NCBI RefSeq assembly: GCF_003664585.1
Contig: NZ_RCHI01000003.1
Coordinates: 1-64,000, forward strand
Direction: 5' to 3'
Length of the DNA: 64,000 nucleotides
From: Paenirhodobacter hankyongi
GTDB taxonomy: Bacteria > Pseudomonadota > Alphaproteobacteria > Rhodobacterales > Rhodobacteraceae
The notes beneath the pieces are model-generated. The model saw only the letters and a list, made by a program, of their open reading frames with translations. It did not search any database and was not told the DNA's origin. This document shows, one piece after another, positions 44,314 to 52,000 of the stretch (position 1 is its first letter; each line of letters opens with the position of its first letter). Position numbers and translations under genes: made by a program.

Positions 44314-45967
44314 GTATTCCGACTTCGACGAAGCCTTCGTGCGCGAACGCGCCGCGCAGTTCCGCGGCCAGGTCGAGCGCCGCCTGTCGGGCGCGCTGAC
44401 CGAGGACGAGTTCCGCCCGCTGCGGCTGATGAACGGGCTCTACCTGCAGCTGCATGCCTACATGCTGCGCGTCGCCATTCCCTATGGCACGCTGCGCGCC
44501 GACCAGATGCGCCAGCTCGCCCATATCGCCGAGACCTGGGACAAGGGCTATGGCCATTTCACCACGCGCCAGAACATCCAGTTCAACTGGCCGAAGCTGC
44601 CCGACGTGCCCGACATCATCGATGCGCTGGCCGATGTGCAGATGCACGCGATCCAGACCTCGGGCAACACCATCCGCAACGTCACGACCGACGCCTTCGC
44701 GGGCGCCGCCGCCGACGAGATCGCCGATCCGCGCCCGGTGGCCGAGCTGATCCGGCAATGGTCGACCGACCATGCCGAGTTCCAGTTCCTGCCGCGCAAG
44801 TTCAAGATCGCGATCACCGGCTCGGCCGATGACCGGGCGGTGATCCGGGCCCATGACGTCGGGCTGCAGATCGTCGAGAAGGATGGCGAGACCGGCTTGC
44901 GCGTCTTCGTCGGCGGCGGTCTCGGCCGCACGCCGATGGTCGGCCAGGAGCTGCGCGCCTTCCTGCCGAAGGCCGACCTGCTGCCCTATCTCGAGGCGAT
45001 CGTCTCGACCTACAACCTGATGGGCCGGCGCGACAACAAGTACAAGGCGCGGATCAAGATCACCGTCTTCGAGAACGGCATCGACGCCTTCCGCGCCGCC
45101 ACCGAAGAGGAATTCGCCCGGATCCGGCCGAGCTTCGAAGGCGTCGACCAAGCGATGCTGCGCGAGATCGAGGCGCAGTTCGCCCTGCCCGACTTCGAGG
45201 CGGCGCCGGTCGAGTTCTACGAGCGCGCGCTCGAGGTCGATCCGCTGTTCCGGGCCTGGGCGGGCCAGAACCTGACCGCACATCGCCGCGCCGACCACGC
45301 GATCGTCACCGTGTCGCTGAAGGCGCATGGGCAAACCCCCGGCGACGCCTCTGCCAGCCAGATGCGGGTGCTGGCCGATATCGCCGAGCGCTACGGCTAT
45401 GGCGAGCTGCGCATCAGCCACGAGCAGAACGTCGTGCTGCCGCATCTGCGCAAGGCCGATCTGCCGGCGATCCATGCGCAGCTGCTGCGCGCGGGGCTGG
45501 CCACGGCGAATGTCGGGCTGCTTTCCGACATCATCGCCTGCCCCGGCATGGATTACTGCGCGCTGGCCACCGCCCGCTCGATCCCGGTCGCGCAGGAGCT
45601 CGCCACGCATTTCCGCAAGATCGGTCTCGAAGAAGAAATCGGCGCGCTGAAGATCAAGATCTCGGGCTGCATCAACGCCTGCGGCCATCACCACGTCGGC
45701 CACATCGGCATTCTCGGCCTCGACCGCGCCGGGGTGGAGAACTATCAGATCACCCTTGGCGGCGACGCGGGCCCCGCGACCACGATCGGCGAACGGGCCG
45801 GTCCGGGCTTTGCCTATGACGAGGTCGTTCCGGCGATCGAACGGATCCTGCGCGCCTATCTGGCGCTGCGCAGCGACCGCGCCGAGAGCTTCATCGAGGC
45901 GTTCCGCCGCCTCGGCCCCGCGCCGTTCAAGGAGGCGCTTTATGGCGAGGCACGGGATGCTGCCTGA
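44306..45967 (+). CDS. cysI: Sulfite reductase hemoprotein (nitrite/sulfite reductase family)
   Basis: A 553-residue siroheme/4Fe-4S enzyme that reduces sulfite to sulfide. Two ferredoxin-like half domains and two siroheme domains are present. The cluster cysteines are in CPGMDYCALA and SGCINACGHHHVGHIG (the C-x5-C and C-x3-C pattern), and siroheme contacts are in TTRQNIQFNWPKL and TSGNTIRNVTTD. AGGAGG precedes the ATG at 44306, inside the end of the DUF2849 gene. Its end overlaps cysH. Confidence 0.93.
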   Translation: MYKYSDFDEAFVRERAAQFRGQVERRLSGALTEDEFRPLRLMNGLYLQLHAYMLRVAIPYGTLRADQMRQLAHIAETWDKGYGHFTTRQNIQFNWPKLPDVPDIIDALADVQMHAIQTSGNTIRNVTTDAFAGAAADEIADPRPVAELIRQWSTDHAEFQFLPRKFKIAITGSADDRAVIRAHDVGLQIVEKDGETGLRVFVGGGLGRTPMVGQELRAFLPKADLLPYLEAIVSTYNLMGRRDNKYKARIKITVFENGIDAFRAATEEEFARIRPSFEGVDQAMLREIEAQFALPDFEAAPVEFYERALEVDPLFRAWAGQNLTAHRRADHAIVTVSLKAHGQTPGDASASQMRVLADIAERYGYGELRISHEQNVVLPHLRKADLPAIHAQLLRAGLATANVGLLSDIIACPGMDYCALATARSIPVAQELATHFRKIGLEEEIGALKIKISGCINACGHHHVGHIGILGLDRAGVENYQITLGGDAGPATTIGERAGPGFAYDEVVPAIERILRAYLALRSDRAESFIEAFRRLGPAPFKEALYGEARDAA

Positions 45968-46715
45968 CATCACCACCCGGGTCGCCGGGCTCAATGACCG
46001 CTACCGCCACCACGCGGCCGTCGCGGTCATGGAGAAGGCGCTGAAGGACCCCGACACCGGGGAAGTGGCGCTGGTCAGCTCCTTCGGGGCGGAATCGGTG
46101 GTGCTTCTGCACATGGTCTCGCTGATCGCACCGGGCACGCCGGTGATCTTCATCGACACGCTGATGCTGTTTCAGGAGACGCTCGACTATCAGCGCGAGG
46201 TGTCGCGACAGCTTGGCCTGACCGATGTGCGCACGATCACCGCCGCGCAGGCGATGCTCGACCTCGAGGACCCGGACGGCACGCTGCACCAGTTCAACCA
46301 GGACGCCTGCTGCGCGCTGCGCAAGACGGTGCCTCTTGAACAGGCACTGTCGGGCTTTGATGCCTGGATCACCGGCCGCAAGCGCTATCAGGGCCAGACC
46401 CGCGCGACGATCGACTTCTTCGAGGTGGAGACGCCGACGCGGATGAAGATCAACCCGCTTGCGCATTGGGGCCGCGAGGATCTCGAGGAATACATGGTGC
46501 AGAACCGGCTGCCGCGGCACCCGCTGGTGGCGCAGGGCTATCCCTCGATCGGCTGCGCGCCCTGCACCTCGAAGGTCGCGCCCGGCGAGGATCCGCGGGC
46601 CGGACGCTGGCGCGGCTCGCAAAAGACGGAATGCGGCATCCATTTCATCGGCGGCAAGGCCGTGCGCCTCAAGAACGGCACGCAAGAGCCTGACAACAAG
46701 GAGAAAGTTGCATGA
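45942..46715 (+). CDS. cysH: Adenylylsulfate (APS) reductase, assimilatory, thioredoxin-dependent
   Basis: A 257-residue member of the PAPS/APS reductase family, which reduces activated sulfate to sulfite. LVSSFGAESVVLLHMV is the nucleotide-binding segment. It has the cysteine pairs DACCALRK and GCAPCTSKV that hold a 4Fe-4S cluster, together with the catalytic ECGIHF, so it should use APS rather than PAPS. AAGGAGG lies before the ATG at 45942, in the end of cysI; its own stop overlaps the DUF934 start. Confidence 0.93.
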   Translation: MARHGMLPDITTRVAGLNDRYRHHAAVAVMEKALKDPDTGEVALVSSFGAESVVLLHMVSLIAPGTPVIFIDTLMLFQETLDYQREVSRQLGLTDVRTITAAQAMLDLEDPDGTLHQFNQDACCALRKTVPLEQALSGFDAWITGRKRYQGQTRATIDFFEVETPTRMKINPLAHWGREDLEEYMVQNRLPRHPLVAQGYPSIGCAPCTSKVAPGEDPRAGRWRGSQKTECGIHFIGGKAVRLKNGTQEPDNKEKVA

Positions 46716-47083
46716 GCGTGATCGTGCGCGACGACGGCTTCCACGCCGATGACTTCACCGGCGATGTCGTCGAGATCGCCCCCGACACCCCGTCCGAGGA
46801 GCTTGCACAGCGTGCCCTGGGCGCGGCGCTGGTGCGCATCGCCTTCCCGTCCTTCTCGGACGGGCGCGGCTTCACGCTGGCGCGGCGGCTACGGGCGGCG
46901 GGCTATACCGGGCGGCTGCGCGCGGCGGGCCATGTGATCGCCGACCAATATGCGATGGCGCGCCGCTCGGGCTTTGACGAGGTCGAGATTTCCGAGGCGC
47001 TGGCCGAACGGCAGGGCGCGGAACAATGGCTTGCCCGGGCCGATTGGCGCGCGCATGATTACCGCGCCCGGCTGCAGCGCTGA
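46712..47083 (+). CDS. DUF934 family protein of the sulfate-assimilation operon
   Basis: A 123-residue protein containing IAFPSFSDGRGFTLARRLRAAGYTGRLRAAGHVIADQY, the DUF934 hallmark. It occurs next to cysI/cysH in many proteobacteria and is thought to help sulfite reduction, though the mechanism is not established. It overlaps cysH by four bases (ATGA). Confidence 0.9.
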   Translation: MSVIVRDDGFHADDFTGDVVEIAPDTPSEELAQRALGAALVRIAFPSFSDGRGFTLARRLRAAGYTGRLRAAGHVIADQYAMARRSGFDEVEISEALAERQGAEQWLARADWRAHDYRARLQR

Positions 47084-47119
47084 CCCGCGCGGGTTGACAG
47101 ATCGCCGCAGCCCGGCAAT

Positions 47120-47133
47120 TTGCCTTAGATCAA
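47120..47133 (+). promoter_or_regulatory. FNR/FnrL-like box upstream of fpr
   Basis: TTGCC-TTAG-ATCAA: the right half is perfect and the left matches at three of five positions. A class II start would fall near 47168, about 48 bases before the fpr ATG; the A+T-rich GATATCT lies in the -10 area but is a poor match to consensus. Confidence 0.4.
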
Positions 47134-47215
47134 GGCCGACCGCAGAGGATTGAGATATCTGCGGCTCATGTTTATTCGCGCCCCGGGTCCTCCTCCCCGG
47201 GCCCAACCGAACGAG

Positions 47216-48037
47216 ATGCCAGACGTGACCCAGACTGCGACGATTCCGCCCGTGAAGCACCTGCCCGACGCCCAGACCGTGACCGATGTGAAGCACTGGA
47301 CCGACCGGCTGTTCTCCTTCCGCGTGACGCGGCCGCAGTCGCTGCGCTTCCGCTCGGGCGAATTCGTGATGATCGGGCTGATGGGCGACAACGGCAAACC
47401 GCTGCTGCGCGCCTATTCGATCGCCTCGCCCGCCTGGGACGAGGAGCTTGAATTCTACTCGATCAAGGTGCCGGACGGCCCGCTGACCTCGAAGCTGCAG
47501 CACATCGGCGTCGGCGACGAGATCATCTTGCGCCCGAAGCCCGTCGGCACGCTGGTGATCGACGCGCTGCTGCCCGGCAAGCGGGTGTGGTTCCTGGCGA
47601 CCGGCACCGGCATCGCCCCCTTCGCCTCGCTGATGCGCGAGCCCGAGACCTACGAGAAGTTCGAGGAAGTGGTGATGATGCACACCTGCCGCACCGTCGC
47701 CGAACTCGAATACGGCAAGGAGCTGGTCGAGAGCCTGAAGGACGACCCGCTGATCGGCGAACTGGTGGGCGACAAGCTGAAATACTATCCCACCGCCACC
47801 CGCGAGGAGTTCCACCACCGCGGCCGCATCACCGACAACCTGATGAGCGGCAAGGTCTTCGAGGATCTCGGCATCGCGCCGATGGATGCCGAGCATGACC
47901 GCGCCATGGTCTGCGGCAGCCTTGCCTTCAACAAGGACGTGATGGCGGTGCTCGAACATTACGGGCTGCGCGAGGGCGCGAATTCCGAGCCGCGCGAATA
48001 TGTCGTCGAGAAAGCCTTCGTCGGCGACGGCATCTGA
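47216..48037 (+). CDS. fpr: Ferredoxin/flavodoxin-NADP+ reductase
   Basis: A 273-residue FAD enzyme that exchanges electrons between NADPH and ferredoxin or flavodoxin. It shows the FAD motif LLRAYSIASPAWDEELEFYSIKV, the NADP motif VWFLATGTGIAPFASLM, VMMHTCRTVAELEYGKEL and MVCGSLAFNKD. The C-terminus extends past the usual final aromatic, as in the bacterial R. capsulatus subclass. It follows the cys genes in the same direction, after a 132-base spacer with an FNR-like box, so it may have its own oxygen-sensitive promoter. Confidence 0.92.
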   Translation: MPDVTQTATIPPVKHLPDAQTVTDVKHWTDRLFSFRVTRPQSLRFRSGEFVMIGLMGDNGKPLLRAYSIASPAWDEELEFYSIKVPDGPLTSKLQHIGVGDEIILRPKPVGTLVIDALLPGKRVWFLATGTGIAPFASLMREPETYEKFEEVVMMHTCRTVAELEYGKELVESLKDDPLIGELVGDKLKYYPTATREEFHHRGRITDNLMSGKVFEDLGIAPMDAEHDRAMVCGSLAFNKDVMAVLEHYGLREGANSEPREYVVEKAFVGDGI

Positions 48038-48110
48038 GCACGGATCGGCAGAGGGCGACAGGCGACGGGTGCGTCCCCCCGCGGCCTGCTCCGCCTCTCC
48101 GCAAACGAAA

Positions 48111-48135
48111 AACGCCGCCCCTCGGGGCGGCGTTT
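48111..48135. terminator. Strong bidirectional intrinsic terminator
   Basis: AACGCCGCCCC and GGGGCGGCGTT arms around TC, preceded by A and followed by T, between the convergent fpr and Ala-rich protein genes. Confidence 0.9.
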
Positions 48136-48159
48136 CGCTGTCTGGGCTGCGGCCCGGTC

Positions 48160-48885
48160 TCAGAGACCAAGCGCAACCTTCACCTGCTCGACCGTCGCCG
48201 CGACGAGGTCGGGGTTCGTCTTCGCCGCCGCGACCGCCGCCTTGAGCGAGGTCTTGCTTTCAGCCGAGAGCGACGAGGCGTCGATCATCGCGCCGACCTT
48301 CTCGGCATCGAAGCCCTCGACGGTCAGCGCCGAGGCGTCGGCGCCCGCACCGGTGCCCGCAGCGGCGGCATTGGTCGCGGCCGTGGCCGCATCGCTCACC
48401 GCCTGCGCGGCGGCCGAGGTCGCGGCGGCGGCCGATTGCGCGGCCTGGGTCGCGGCATCGCTTGCCGCCCCGGTCGCGTCCGAGGCCGCGGTCTTGGCGG
48501 CATCGACGGCCGCACTTGCCGCCTGGTTCGCGGCCGAGGCCGCGTTGGAGGCCGCGCCCGCGGCCTGGGTGGCGGCGTCGCTGGCCATGTCCTTGGCCGC
48601 GTCAACCGCGGCCCCGGCGGCGGTGGTCGCCGCGCTTGCGGCATCGCCGGCGGCCTTCGTCGCCGCGGCCGCGGCCTCGGCCGCGGTCTTCGCGGCATCC
48701 TCGGCGGCGGTGGCAGTGCTGTCGGTGGTACCCTTCTCGACCGCGCCGGTCACCGCCTTGGCGGCCTCCTCGGCATCGGTCACCGCTTCGGTCGCGGCCT
48801 TCTGCCCCTCGGGCGACCGGGTGACATACCACGCCCCCGCAGCGATCGCGGCAACGACCACGACCAGGCCCAGAACCTTCTTCAT
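48160..48885 (-). CDS. Ala-rich repetitive protein with an N-terminal membrane anchor
   Basis: A 241-residue protein of no family I recognise. It has a membrane segment (VLGLVVVVAAIAAGAWYV, 4-21), then about 150 residues of Ala/Thr/Asp/Ser repeats such as AASDAATQAAQSAAAATSAA, which should form a long amphipathic helix or coiled coil, and an ordinary C-terminal part (about 188-241) with LTVEGFDAEKVGAMIDASSL and NPDLVAATVEQVKVALGL. Only the C-terminal part looks like a folded domain. The codon pattern favours the minus strand: it has a good start MKKVLG and a terminator after its stop. The repeats recall LEA-like or envelope-spanning helices. Confidence 0.8.
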   Translation of the reverse strand: MKKVLGLVVVVAAIAAGAWYVTRSPEGQKAATEAVTDAEEAAKAVTGAVEKGTTDSTATAAEDAAKTAAEAAAAATKAAGDAASAATTAAGAAVDAAKDMASDAATQAAGAASNAASAANQAASAAVDAAKTAASDATGAASDAATQAAQSAAAATSAAAQAVSDAATAATNAAAAGTGAGADASALTVEGFDAEKVGAMIDASSLSAESKTSLKAAVAAAKTNPDLVAATVEQVKVALGL

Positions 48886-49091
48886 GTTTCTCTCCCTTCG
48901 GTTTCGAAACGAATGCGATGCCCGCTATATGGACATCCGCGGCGCCCGGGCAAAGGCACAACCCGCCCCGCCTGCCCGCTTGACAGCCAGATCCGGCCGT
49001 TCGGGCGGAAAACCGCTGATTCCGGTTGAAAGCCGCGGCTGCGGGTCCTATTTTGCGCGCCATTCGACTTGGCCGCAGAAGGATCACAGCC

Positions 49092-49631
49092 ATAGCCCGC
49101 AGACCGCACAATGCCCCGCCGCAAAGAGACACCGGCCCGAGGATCAACGACCGGATTCGAGCGCCCGAAATCCGCCTGATCGGGGCGGACGGCGAGAACG
49201 TGGGCGTCGTGACCCCGGCGCGGGCGCTCGCGATGGCCGAAGAGGCCGGGCTGGATCTGGTCGAGATCTCTCCGACGGCGGTGCCGCCGGTGTGCAAGAT
49301 CATGGACCACGGCAAGTTCAAGTACGAGCAGCAGAAGCGCGAAGCCGAAGCGCGCAAGAAGCAGAAGATCATCGAAATCAAGGAAGTGAAGTTCCGCCCC
49401 GGGACCGACACCCATGACTACGAGGTCAAGATGCGCTCGGTGATGCGGTTCCTCGAGGATGGCGACAAAGTCAAGGTCACCCTGCGCTTCCGCGGCCGCG
49501 AGATGGCGCACCAGGGTCTCGGGCTCGAACTGCTGAACCGCGTCGCCGCCGATGTCGGCGATGCCGGCAAGATCGAGTCGATGCCGAAGCTCGAGGGCCG
49601 GCAGATGGTGATGATGATCGCCCCGAAATGA
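49092..49631 (+). CDS. infC: Translation initiation factor IF-3
   Basis: A 179-residue IF-3, which checks start codons on the 30S subunit. The N-domain reads [21 protein letters not shown], the linker is Lys/Arg-rich ([15 protein letters not shown]), and the C-domain holds [20 protein letters not shown] and the end MVMMIAPK. Family proteins in this group begin (M)[11 protein letters not shown]; here the codon before Ala-Arg-Arg is ATA at 49092, with AAGGA nine bases upstream. No in-frame ATG, GTG or TTG with a site is nearby (a TTG lies at 49026 with none). infC is known to use rare start codons for autoregulation (AUU in E. coli). Confidence 0.93.
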   Translation: MARRPHNAPPQRDTGPRINDRIRAPEIRLIGADGENVGVVTPARALAMAEEAGLDLVEISPTAVPPVCKIMDHGKFKYEQQKREAEARKKQKIIEIKEVKFRPGTDTHDYEVKMRSVMRFLEDGDKVKVTLRFRGREMAHQGLGLELLNRVAADVGDAGKIESMPKLEGRQMVMMIAPK

Positions 49632-49658
49632 GCCCGCGCCACCTGGCGTGAGCCGGCG

Positions 49659-49685
49659 AAGGGCCCTCCGGACGGGGGGCCTTTT
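49659..49685 (+). terminator. Intrinsic terminator after infC
   Basis: AAGGGCCC paired with GGGGCCTT around TCCGGACGG, followed by TTCCTTTT, about 30 bases past the infC stop. Confidence 0.8.
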
Positions 49686-49795
49686 CCTTTTGGCCGCGGC
49701 GCCCCCGACTCGCCCTTTCGTGAGGCGGCGTGATTTGCCCCCGGAGGGGCATCGTGGGAGCATTCGGCAACACGAAGATGAGGACAGGACAGAAC

Positions 49796-50389
49796 ATGGC
49801 ACGGATCATTCTCAGCCGCCGCGCGGCACTCGCGGCGGGGGCTGCATCGCTTTTCGCCCCGGCGATTGCGCGCGCCGGCACGCAGGACATTCCGATGGCC
49901 GATCAGCCGGCGATCGTCGCGCCGCAGATGCGCGCGAACATCTCGTCCTTCCGCGAGATCGACTGGCGCGACCATTTCGACCGGCTCGACCGGGTGACGC
50001 TGATCGCCGACACGGTGTCGAAGGCGCTGCACTACTGGGCCGTCGATGGCGCGGATTACCGGCTCTATCCGACCTCGGTGCCGAAAAGCCCCGAGCTGAC
50101 GCGGACCGGCTATACCGAGATCGTGCGCAAGAAGATCGGGCCGAGCTGGACCCCCACGCCCTCGATGATCGCCGCGGACCCCTCGCTGCACGCGATGCCG
50201 CCCGGACCGGACAACCCGCTCGGCACCCATGCGATGTATCTGAGCTGGCCCGCCTACATCATCCACGGCACCCATGACACCCGCAAGATCGGGCGCAAGA
50301 GCTCGTCGGGCTGCATCGGGCTTTTCAACGAGCAGATCGAGGAGCTTTTCGGCCTGTGCCCGATCGGCACGCAGGTGAAGCTGATCTGA
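49796..50389 (+). CDS. L,D-transpeptidase (YkuD domain), exported
   Basis: A 197-residue protein. A leader with SRRAALAAGAASLFAPAIARA suggests export, with paired arginines. The YkuD catalytic region reads YIIHGTHDTRKIGRKSSSGCIGLFN (HGTH then SSSGC, with Cys nucleophile about 181), the pattern of enzymes that form 3-3 cross-links in peptidoglycan or attach lipoproteins. ATG at 49796 keeps a short leader; an ATG at 49778 is also in frame. A hairpin at 50413-50439 lies 24 bases past the stop. Confidence 0.9.
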   Translation: MARIILSRRAALAAGAASLFAPAIARAGTQDIPMADQPAIVAPQMRANISSFREIDWRDHFDRLDRVTLIADTVSKALHYWAVDGADYRLYPTSVPKSPELTRTGYTEIVRKKIGPSWTPTPSMIAADPSLHAMPPGPDNPLGTHAMYLSWPAYIIHGTHDTRKIGRKSSSGCIGLFNEQIEELFGLCPIGTQVKLI

Positions 50390-50402
50390 CTTGGCATGGG
50401 CC

Positions 50403-50439
50403 AAAAAATAAAGCGCTGCGGGAGGGAGGCCCGCAGCGC
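50403..50439 (-). terminator. Intrinsic terminator of the putative sRNA
   Basis: On the minus strand GCGCTGCGGG, loop CCTCCCT, then CCCGCAGCGC, followed directly by TTTATTTTTT. A 10-bp perfect stem with a long U tail. On the plus strand the same hairpin lacks a U tail, so it serves mainly the minus strand. Confidence 0.9.
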
Positions 50440-50526
50440 ATTGTTGAACCCGACGAGGGAGAACGTCCAAGGTTCGGTCAGGTTCCGCCGGCTTGCGCCG
50501 TGTTTCAGGGAGATCAGGAACCTGAT
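50404..50526 (-). ncRNA. Candidate FnrL-activated small RNA (about 120 nt)
   Basis: Between convergent genes, a perfect FNR box at 50561-50574 is centred 41.5 bases before 50526, with TAGAAC exactly at -12 to -7 (50538-50533), the geometry of a class II FNR promoter. The following RNA would begin with CAGGTTCC, pairing with GGAACCTG 30 bases later (arms 50524-50517 and 50486-50479), with an inner CGGC-GCAA-GCCG hairpin. A second arm pair GAACC/GGTTC encloses ACG-TTCTCCCT-CGT, and the terminator hairpin exposes CCTCCCT. CTCCCT occurs three times, each in a predicted unpaired part, and is complementary to Shine-Dalgarno sequences. No coding capacity is evident. Transcription is inferred, not shown. 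Confidence 0.68.
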
Positions 50527-50560
50527 GCGTTTGTTCTACGCGGCGGTGCAGCGGGCAACG

Positions 50561-50574
50561 TTGATCCAGATCAA
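50561..50574 (-). promoter_or_regulatory. Perfect FNR/FnrL box
   Basis: TTGATCCAGATCAA matches TTGAT-N4-ATCAA at all ten defined positions. It lies in a gap between the 3' ends of two convergent genes, so it cannot serve either as a promoter; its spacing to a -10 element and terminator on the minus strand points to the putative sRNA. Confidence 0.75.
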
Positions 50575-50623
50575 GATTTCCGGGGCGCAGGCTGCGACAT
50601 TTTGACGGCCCGCGCGCGAGGCC

Positions 50624-51997
50624 TCACAGCTTCGCCAGCCCCTGCCGGATCGCCCGGTTGTCGCCACGCTTCAGCACCCATTCGCCCAGCCGCCGCGCCA
50701 GCCGCTTGTGCCCCTTTGCCACCGCCCGCTCGAACAGCTCGCGCTGATAGCGCGCGAAATCCTTGCGCGCGCGCAGCCGGCGATAAAAGGCGGCCTCGGT
50801 CAGCGTGCCGTCGAGCGCCCCCAGGATGATCGGGCTCAGGATCCCCATCTGGCTGAGCGAGGAGCCGAGCCGGTGGCCCAGAAGCGGGGCGCGCAGCTTC
50901 ATCACATTCGCCCCCTGAAACCGCGCGGCATGCTGCGCGTCGAGCGGCTCATAGGGATCATAGAGCAGCGCGATGCGCCGCGCCGCGCCGCTCACAAGCG
51001 CCGCATCGCCGTATTTGCCGCTGAAATCCGCGCCCCAGACCGTCTTGTAGCGCGTTTCCCAGGGCACAACGGTCTTGTCGACCGTCGATTGCGGCGAGAT
51101 CGCCACCACATCCGCCCCCGGACAGGCGCCCGAGAAGGCGCAGGCGGCATAGCCGCCCATCGAGGCGCCATAGAACACCACCCGGTCGAACTGCGCAAAG
51201 AAGCCCTCGGCCGCCAGCCGGTCGAACTCGGCCGGGACCCAGGGGGTGCGATACCAGGTCCAGCCGCCCGCCATCACGCCCAGCATCGACCAGCCCTGCT
51301 TCTCGATGAAGGCAAAGCCCCAGGGCCGACGGTCGTCGCGCTTGTTCATCGCGATGTCGAGGTTGTCGAAGGTGACGACCAGCACCTTCTTCGAGCGCGG
51401 GATATAAAGGAAGCTGTGGCCATCGGTCTCGCGATAGAAGCCGTCGGGCCCCGCAAGCCCCTGCGCGATCGCGGCCCAGCCATCATCAGCCACCGGCGCC
51501 GGCGCATTCGGGGTGAACACCACCCGCCGCACCGACTTGCCGTCGCGGGGCGGCAGCTCGGCCACGATCTCGGTCTCGCCGAAGTCCTTGAGGAACGGGA
51601 AGCTGCCGGTGCCATGGCGGATGTCGAGAACCATCCGGCTGTCGGCATGCAGCACCGTCTCGAGCACCTCTTTCAGATGCTTGATCTTGTGCCGGTCGCC
51701 CCAGCCCGCAAGGTTCAGCAGCAGATCGACGGCGCGCAGCTCGGCGCCGGTCGTGACCACACGCACCCGGCCCGGGTCCACCCCCGCCGCCTCGAGCGCG
51801 GCAAGATAGGGGGCAACCCAGTCCGAGCGCAGCCCGCTCCAGCTGCCATTCGCGCCCATGTCGATCAAGGTGATGTCGCAATCCCAGCGGTCATGCGCCG
51901 CGATCACCTGCGCCAGCGCCCCGCCGCCGAGATCGGCGACCGAGGCCACCTGCGTCAGCCCCGTCGCCGCGAACAGCCCGTCCTGTGCCCCGGCCAT
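50624..51997 (-). CDS. Two-domain protein with a C-terminal alpha/beta-hydrolase-like fold
   Basis: A 457-residue protein of unknown function. The N-terminal half (about 1-150) has Rossmann-like strands (DITLIDMGANGSWSGLRSDWV, RMVLDIRHGTGSF). The C-terminal half has KKVLVVTFDNLD, then FDRVVFYGASMGGYAACAFSGACPGADVVAISPQ, with the nucleophile-elbow pattern G-x-S-x-G-G (Ser279), and IALLYDPYEPLDAQHA as a candidate acid region. The protein of 57640-58611 is clearly related to this half. It starts four bases after the GT32-like gene ends, so the two form a unit at the left of the glycosyltransferase island. Confidence 0.75.
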   Translation of the reverse strand: MAGAQDGLFAATGLTQVASVADLGGGALAQVIAAHDRWDCDITLIDMGANGSWSGLRSDWVAPYLAALEAAGVDPGRVRVVTTGAELRAVDLLLNLAGWGDRHKIKHLKEVLETVLHADSRMVLDIRHGTGSFPFLKDFGETEIVAELPPRDGKSVRRVVFTPNAPAPVADDGWAAIAQGLAGPDGFYRETDGHSFLYIPRSKKVLVVTFDNLDIAMNKRDDRRPWGFAFIEKQGWSMLGVMAGGWTWYRTPWVPAEFDRLAAEGFFAQFDRVVFYGASMGGYAACAFSGACPGADVVAISPQSTVDKTVVPWETRYKTVWGADFSGKYGDAALVSGAARRIALLYDPYEPLDAQHAARFQGANVMKLRAPLLGHRLGSSLSQMGILSPIILGALDGTLTEAAFYRRLRARKDFARYQRELFERAVAKGHKRLARRLGEWVLKRGDNRAIRQGLAKL

Positions 51998-52000
51998 CGC

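Noticed and set aside
48242-49417. Long plus-strand frame opposite the Ala-rich protein
   Set aside because: It is the complement of a repetitive Ala-rich gene. It lacks a start signal, runs into infC in the wrong frame and through the gap between genes.
50396-50605. A 69-codon open frame on the plus strand across the putative sRNA region
   Set aside because: It begins without a good ribosome binding site, has no recognisable domain, and runs antisense through a strong terminator hairpin and an FNR box. The structural signals on the minus strand explain the region better.
50560-50623. Promoter reading rightwards from the FNR box
   Set aside because: It would run antisense into the 3' end of the hydrolase-like gene with a poor -10 match and no gene or terminator. 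The leftward direction has a -10 at exact spacing and a terminator.
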